In this document: positions 59,585 through 64,000 of the stretch, one piece after another
Layout of the letters: each line of letters starts with the position of its first letter
How positions within the stretch are numbered: position 1 is the first letter of the stretch
Assembly: GCA_023460795.1 (NCBI GenBank)
Contig: JAEWPC010000033.1
Location: forward strand, 124,001-188,000
From: Bacillota bacterium
GTDB lineage: Bacteria; Bacillota; Bacilli; Paenibacillales; Paenibacillaceae
Direction: 5' to 3'
Length of the DNA stretch: 64,000 nt
The notes under the pieces: model-generated
What the model was told of the DNA's origin: nothing
The model's database searches: none
The model's input: only the letters and a program-made list of their open reading frames with translations
Translations under genes and position numbers: made by a program

Positions 59585-62500
59585 ATGCGTCGCGTAGACG
59601 TCAAAGAGCGGGCTAGAGCTCGCGAACAGCGCATTCTGGAGCAATGGAGCACGGACAATACGTTCCGTAAATCGATCGAAAACCGGGCAGGCCGCCCGAA
59701 CTTCGTGTTCTACGAAGGACCGCCGACGGCCAACGGCAAACCGCACATCGGCCACGTTCTCGGGCGCGTCATTAAAGACTTCGTAAGCCGTTATAAAACG
59801 ATGGCGGGTTACCGAGTTATCCGCAAAGCCGGCTGGGATACGCATGGTCTTCCGGTTGAGCTCGGCGTCGAGAAGCAGCTCGGCATCTCTGGCAAGCAAG
59901 AAATCGAGAAGTACGGCGTCGAGCCGTTCATCATCAAATGCCGGGAGAGCGTATTCGAGTACGAACGCCAATGGCGCGAACTGACCGAAGCGATCGCTTA
60001 TTGGACCGATCTTGACGATCCGTACATTACGCTGAAAGACGAATATATCGAGAGCGTATGGCATATCCTCGCGACGATTCACGAGAAGGGGCTGCTCTAC
60101 CGCGGCCATCGCGTCAGCCCTTATTGCCCGGATTGCCAAACGACGCTTAGCTCCCATGAAGTAGCGCAGGGCTACGAGGACGTCAAGGACCTCACCGCGA
60201 CCGCGAAGTTCAAGCTGTCCGGCAGCGGCGAATATGCGCTCGCTTGGACGACGACGCCATGGACGCTGCCCGCGAACGTAGCGCTTGCCGTCCATCCGGA
60301 GCTCGACTACGCGCGCGTTCGTCAAGCTGACGGCGTGTACATTGTCGCACAAGCTCTCGTCGAGAAAGTGATGAAAGGCGACTACGAAGTGCTCGGCACG
60401 GTCAAAGGACGCGAGCTCGTCGGTCAAACGTATGAGCCGTTGTTCCCTTACGTGAAAGTCGAAGGCGCATACCGGATCATCGACGCGGATTATGTCAGCG
60501 ACACGAGCGGTACCGGTATCGTCCATATCGCGCCTGCTCACGGGGAAGACGACCATCGCGTCGCTCGCCAGCACGGCATCCCGATGCTCATGGTGGTGAA
60601 CAGCGCGGGACGTTATATCGACGAAGTGACGGATTTGGCCGGCCGATTCGTGAAAGATTGCGACGTCGATATCGTACGCAAGCTCTCCGAGCGCGGATTG
60701 CTGTACCACAAGGAAAAATACGAGCATAGCTATCCGTTCTGCTGGCGCTGCAAAACGCCGCTGCTCTATTACGCGACGGAAAGCTGGTTCATCAAGACGA
60801 CGGCGGTCAAAGACCAATTGATCGAGAACAACAAGTCGATAGAGTGGTATCCGGAACATCTGCGTGACGGCCGCTTCGGCAAGTTCCTCGAGGATCTCGT
60901 CGATTGGAACATCAGCCGGAACCGTTATTGGGGCACGCCGCTCAACGTCTGGACTTGCGAATCTTGCGGCCACGAGAAGGCCGTGCACAACCGGAATGAG
61001 CTTCGCGAGTTGGCGGTGGGCGATGTAGCCGCGGATTTGGAGCTGCATAAGCCGTACGTCGACGCGGTTCAATTGAAATGCTCTTGCGGCGGCGTCATGA
61101 CCCGCGCATCCGAAGTGATCGACGTGTGGTTCGACAGCGGCTCTATGCCGTTCGCTCAATATCATCATCCGCTGGGCGACGAGAAGACGTTCGCCGAGCA
61201 GTATCCGGCGGACTTTATCTGCGAAGGTATCGACCAGACTCGCGGGTGGTTCTTCAGCTTGTTGGCCGTATCGACGCTTTATAACGGCAAAGCGCCTTAT
61301 AAATCCGTTATCTCTACCGGTCACGTTCTGGACGAGAACGGGCAGAAGATGAGTAAATCCAAAGGTAACGTCATCGACCCTTGGGAAATCATTAACGAGT
61401 TCGGCACCGACGCGTTCCGCTGGGCTCTTCTCGCGGACAGCGCGCCGTGGAACAGCAAACGGTTCTCCAAAGGCATCGTAGCCGAGGCGAAATCCAAGGT
61501 CGTCGATACGCTGGTTAACACTCATGCGTTCTACGCGCTGTATGCGACGATCGACGGTTACGTGCCTGGACGGCATGCGAAGGTGAAGAGCGATAATAAG
61601 CTGGACAAGTGGATCGTCTCACGCTTGAACTCGCTGGTGGCTTCCGTAAGCAACGGCTTGGAAGTAAACGACTTCCTCAACCCTGCGAAAAATATCGAGT
61701 CGTTCATCGACGAGCTGTCCAACTGGTACGTCCGCCGTTCGCGCGACCGTTTCTGGGGAAGCGGGCTGACGGACGATAAGCTGGCGGCTTATCAGACGCT
61801 CGGCGAAGTGCTCTTGACATTGTCCCGTCTGATCGCTCCATATGCGCCTTTCGTGGCAGAAGACATCTACGGCAACATGGGCGGATCGGGCAGCGTGCAC
61901 TTGGCCGACTACCCGGTCGCGGACCTACCCGCGATCGACGAGGAGCTCGAGCGCGATATGGCGACGGCGCGCAACCTCGTTGAGCTCGCCCGCAATATCC
62001 GCAACGAGAACAACATCAAGACGCGTCAGCCACTGTCCGACCTGCTCGTATCGCTGAGCGGAGCGTTCAACTTGGCGGACTACGAAGACATCATCAAAGA
62101 CGAGATCAACGTGAAGACGATCACGATCGCCTCTGACGACAGCAGCTTCGTTAACTTCAATCTGAAGCTGAACTTGAAAGTCGCAGGCAAAAAATACGGC
62201 AAAAACGTCGGTCCGATCCAAGCGGCTTTGAAAGGACTGTCCGGGGACGAGACTCGGAACGTCGTGCAATCCGGCACGTTCAACTTCGAATCGCCGGATG
62301 GCGAGCCGCTCTCTGTCGGAGTCGATGAACTGCTTGTCGAGAAGGAAGCGAAATCCGGCTTCGCCTCGGCATCCGGCGGCGGCGTAACCGTCGCGCTCAA
62401 TACGGAGATCACGCCGGAGCTTGAGCAAGAGGGTTGGGTCCGCGAAGTTATTCGCGCCGTGCAAGATCAGCGCAAAAAGCTCGATCTGCCGATCGAGAAA

Positions 62501-62668
62501 CGCGTCAACCTCGTGCTGGAAGTCGATCCGGAGCTGGAAGCGGCGCTGCGCAAGTTCGACGACGTGCTGCGCGACAACGTGCTCGTCAATGACGTGACGT
62601 TCGGACGCGCGGATGGCATGGAGACGCTTCAGGCCGGCGACAAGACGATCGCGCTGGCGATCGTATAA
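59585..62668 (+). CDS. ileS: Isoleucyl-tRNA synthetase, type 2 (eukaryote-like)
   Basis: IleS charges tRNA-Ile and edits valine. The 1027 residues are about 100 more than B. subtilis IleS, matching type 2 enzymes. GPPTANGKPHIGHVLGRVIKDF (HIGH near 53), GWDTHGLPVELGVEKQLGI, RESVFEYERQWRELTEAIAYW and SPYCPDCQTTLSSHEVAQGYEDV are type 2 sequences. KMSKS lies near 590 (GQKMSKSKGNVIDPWE). The HIGH motif is canonical, not the GxHH variant of hyper-resistant enzymes. ATG 59585 was chosen because AAGGGGA precedes it; ATG 59564 and 59576 are possible. T-box control shows it is the housekeeping enzyme here. Confidence 0.95.
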   Translation: MRRVDVKERARAREQRILEQWSTDNTFRKSIENRAGRPNFVFYEGPPTANGKPHIGHVLGRVIKDFVSRYKTMAGYRVIRKAGWDTHGLPVELGVEKQLGISGKQEIEKYGVEPFIIKCRESVFEYERQWRELTEAIAYWTDLDDPYITLKDEYIESVWHILATIHEKGLLYRGHRVSPYCPDCQTTLSSHEVAQGYEDVKDLTATAKFKLSGSGEYALAWTTTPWTLPANVALAVHPELDYARVRQADGVYIVAQALVEKVMKGDYEVLGTVKGRELVGQTYEPLFPYVKVEGAYRIIDADYVSDTSGTGIVHIAPAHGEDDHRVARQHGIPMLMVVNSAGRYIDEVTDLAGRFVKDCDVDIVRKLSERGLLYHKEKYEHSYPFCWRCKTPLLYYATESWFIKTTAVKDQLIENNKSIEWYPEHLRDGRFGKFLEDLVDWNISRNRYWGTPLNVWTCESCGHEKAVHNRNELRELAVGDVAADLELHKPYVDAVQLKCSCGGVMTRASEVIDVWFDSGSMPFAQYHHPLGDEKTFAEQYPADFICEGIDQTRGWFFSLLAVSTLYNGKAPYKSVISTGHVLDENGQKMSKSKGNVIDPWEIINEFGTDAFRWALLADSAPWNSKRFSKGIVAEAKSKVVDTLVNTHAFYALYATIDGYVPGRHAKVKSDNKLDKWIVSRLNSLVASVSNGLEVNDFLNPAKNIESFIDELSNWYVRRSRDRFWGSGLTDDKLAAYQTLGEVLLTLSRLIAPYAPFVAEDIYGNMGGSGSVHLADYPVADLPAIDEELERDMATARNLVELARNIRNENNIKTRQPLSDLLVSLSGAFNLADYEDIIKDEINVKTITIASDDSSFVNFNLKLNLKVAGKKYGKNVGPIQAALKGLSGDETRNVVQSGTFNFESPDGEPLSVGVDELLVEKEAKSGFASASGGGVTVALNTEITPELEQEGWVREVIRAVQDQRKKLDLPIEKRVNLVLEVDPELEAALRKFDDVLRDNVLVNDVTFGRADGMETLQAGDKTIALAIV

Positions 62669-62720
62669 AGCGGGCATAATCGCGCGAATGGTTAGCTAAA
62701 CATAATAGAGACACGATAAA

Positions 62721-62787
62721 GACGAGCTCTTATCCCCGTCGCTCAGGCGCATGTTGCGTTCGCGTCGGACGGGGAGAGCTCGTTTTG
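62721..62787 (+). terminator. ileS terminator built on a repeat copy
   Basis: ACGAGCTCT-TAT-CCCCGTC (62722-62740) pairs with GACGGGG-AGAGCTCGT (62768-62783), 16 bp with a 3-base bulge, followed by TTTT. The left arm continues into TCGCTCAGG (62739-62747), so it contains a truncated forward copy of the dispersed motif. Confidence 0.85.
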
Positions 62788-62813
62788 CATTCGACCGGTT
62801 GTGGGTAAACTGC

Positions 62814-62843
62814 CTTTATAACGATATCCCCGTCGCTCAGGAG
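62814..62843 (+). repeat. Dispersed repeat copy (forward), canonical
   Basis: A full copy, TTTATAACGATATCCCCG followed by TCGCTCAGGAG, 41 bases before the DUF5665 gene. Confidence 0.88.
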
Positions 62844-62883
62844 CGAGGAACCGTCGGGGCTCATAGGGCGAGGGGGCTGACGC

Positions 62884-63327
62884 ATGAGCAATATGAATCT
62901 GAACGGCAACGATATGAATAACGGGAATAACGGGAGCGGCAAGATCAATCAAATCAAAGTAAAAGTGACGTCCGACCCCGGAATGACCAAGATCGACGGA
63001 ACGACGCGGCTAGCGGAAGAGGCGGGGGCGCTAAGGAACACGCTGGATTTTCTAGCCGATCGTATCGATAAGCTGGCATTGGATATGGAGAAAGCGCAGC
63101 TCAAAGAGTATGTAAACCTCATGCATAAGCCGTGGCAGCTGATCATCAAAAATTTTCTTGCCGGGCTGTCTCGGGGCGTCGGCATCGCGCTTGGATTCAC
63201 CTTTTTCGCGGCTACTATCGTGTGGCTGCTGCAGCTGCTCGGAGCGCTGAATCTTCCGATCGTAGGAGATTACATTGCGGATATCGTGCGGATCGTCAAA
63301 CGGCAGCTTGAAATTAATCCGTATTAA
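62884..63327 (+). CDS. DUF5665 membrane protein
   Basis: This 147-residue protein has an Asn/Gly-rich start (NLNGNDMNNGNNGSGK), a helical segment (LAEEAGALRNTLDFLADRIDKLAL), then the DUF5665 core KPWQLIIKNFLAGLSRGVGIALGFTFF with one or two membrane helices and a short C-terminal DYIADIVRIV. The function is unknown. GCGAGGGGGCTGACGC precedes ATG 62884. It is enclosed by a forward repeat copy upstream and two reverse copies downstream. Confidence 0.82.
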   Translation: MSNMNLNGNDMNNGNNGSGKINQIKVKVTSDPGMTKIDGTTRLAEEAGALRNTLDFLADRIDKLALDMEKAQLKEYVNLMHKPWQLIIKNFLAGLSRGVGIALGFTFFAATIVWLLQLLGALNLPIVGDYIADIVRIVKRQLEINPY

Positions 63328-63331
63328 CGCA

Positions 63332-63355
63332 CCTGAGCGAAGGGGATACCGGTAT
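63332..63355 (-). repeat. Dispersed repeat copy (reverse, truncated)
   Basis: CCTGAGCGAAGGGGATACCG, 5 bases after the DUF5665 stop; the TTATAAAG end is missing. Confidence 0.78.
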
Positions 63356-63375
63356 GTGCGGCGACATAAGCAGCT

Positions 63376-63403
63376 CCTGAGCGAAGGGGATATCGTTATA
63401 AAG
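63376..63403 (-). repeat. Dispersed repeat copy (reverse), canonical
   Basis: CCTGAGCGAAGGGGATATCG followed by TTATAAAG, between the converging DUF5665 and yteA-like genes. Confidence 0.88.
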
Positions 63404-63461
63404 GGGCGATGCAGAAGACCTCGATCTTCCGCCGCCCCCTATGATTGCCTACACGTTATTG

Positions 63462-64000
63462 TCACTCATCCACGTATTCATCCGGCTCGAGCAAGTGGTC
63501 GCCTTCGCCGGCGGCCATGTATTGCCGATAGGCGCGATTGCGAACGATGCTCAGATGAGTGCCGGTAATGTCCGTGGCGAGGAAGCTTTCGATCGGTTCG
63601 ACGAAGCCGTCGTTCTCGTCCGACTCGATCGCGATCGACTTGTAGTCGTCGACGTTGTTGTCCTCCGCATAAGCCGGGCTGGTCGAGTTGCCCCACGATT
63701 CGACGATTTGCCAAGCGTCTTCGCCGTCGAACCCGTTCTGGGTTTCCTTCTCGTCCAAGCTCGTTCGGCCGAACGGCGGCGTTAAGAACAGCTCCTCCGC
63801 CGGACGCCGCTCGATGTTCTCCTGACGCGGCTCATGCAGGGTGCAGTAAACCGCCGTCGGCAGCGCCTCCAGCCGTTCGAGCGGGATGAACTTGCCGCAT
63901 GCGACGCAATGGCCGTATTCTCCGCTTTCCATGCGCCCCAAAGCCGCGTCTACGCGCGCCAGCCGAAGCTCTTCTTTTTCCATGAGCGCATAGTCCTTGC
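63462..64000 (-). CDS. yteA: TraR/DksA-type zinc finger protein, YteA-like (5' end beyond the window)
   Basis: The visible 179 codons begin mid-protein (KDYALMEKEELRLARVDAAL). The C-terminal part has the zinc-finger region CVACGKFIP (two Cys) with a second half YCTLHEP, in which His replaces the last Cys, as in YteA-type proteins. An acidic tail follows (DNNVDDYKSIAIESDENDGF). YteA proteins are sporulation-associated and DksA-like; the role is unclear. The ATG at 63983 is internal: KDYALM is the conserved family context, so the true start lies outside the window. Confidence 0.82.
   Translation of the reverse strand, partial: KDYALMEKEELRLARVDAALGRMESGEYGHCVACGKFIPLERLEALPTAVYCTLHEPRQENIERRPAEELFLTPPFGRTSLDEKETQNGFDGEDAWQIVESWGNSTSPAYAEDNNVDDYKSIAIESDENDGFVEPIESFLATDITGTHLSIVRNRAYRQYMAAGEGDHLLEPDEYVDE

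Noticed and set aside
59531..61576. A 681-codon open frame antisense to ileS
   Set aside because: It is a shadow of codon bias in a long GC-rich gene; the sense strand encodes an unmistakable IleRS and the antisense frame has no ribosome site or family features.

Overview
The window reads as chromosomal DNA of an endospore-forming member of the Bacillales, most like a Paenibacillaceae genome (Paenibacillus/Cohnella type). Evidence: the sporulation genes spoVD, spoVE, spoIIGA, sigE and sigG sit inside the division/cell-wall cluster; bacillithiol synthesis (bshC), a DAP-type murE, an ileS T-box and the ylm-divIVA block are present; base composition is clearly GC-rich for a Bacillus relative (mid-50s percent by eye). 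No 16S rRNA is present, so the genus is inferred.

Layout. 1-3450: the tail of rpoD, a membrane protein, trmK and the Nif3-like gene, then rnpB. 3459-3825: a repeat island with 50-bp tandem units. 3833-10091: an exported S8 protease (minus), ypuI, a DUF1540 protein, a lytic transglycosylase, a cysteine desulfurase and thiI. 10170-14754: a divergent pair of TerC-type genes, a small membrane protein, and typA-ylaH behind a structured leader. 14773-23432: a small unknown gene, an LCP protein, a PPOX-like protein, ylaJ, ylaK/phoH, unknown genes, a MidA-type methyltransferase and yqgY. 23717-28857: rsfA, panE, a DUF3397 protein, bshC and ahcY. 28893-30170: an IS3-type insertion that split the ahcY terminator, followed by two lipoprotein genes. 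32255-51060: the dcw cluster mraZ-rsmH-ftsL-pbpB-spoVD-murE-murF-mraY-murD-spoVE, a terminator, then murB-murA-divIB-ftsA-ftsZ; murG is not in it. 51061-52363: an IS1595-like gene bracketed by dispersed repeats. 52500-62668: spoIIGA-sigE, sigG, ylmC, pgeF-ylmE-sepF-ylmG-ylmH, divIVA and T-box-controlled ileS of the type 2 kind. 62814-64000: a DUF5665 gene bracketed by the same repeats, then a yteA-like gene running off the end.

How it works together. Most of the right half builds lipid II (MurA-F, MraY), polymerises it at the septum (PBP2B-like, FtsL, DivIB, FtsA, FtsZ, SepF, DivIVA) and switches the machinery to sporulation (SpoVD, SpoVE, SigE, SigG). MraZ boxes mark the head of the operon.

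The least explained element is a family of at least 13 copies (full or partial) of a roughly 28-bp motif, with core CGATATCCCC, one variable base, then TCGCTCAGG. The copies lie in four intergenic islands. In every island forward copies are on the left and reverse copies on the right. The islands enclose a 19-nt loop, a tandem-repeat block, an IS1595-like gene and a DUF5665 gene; another copy forms one arm of the ileS terminator.
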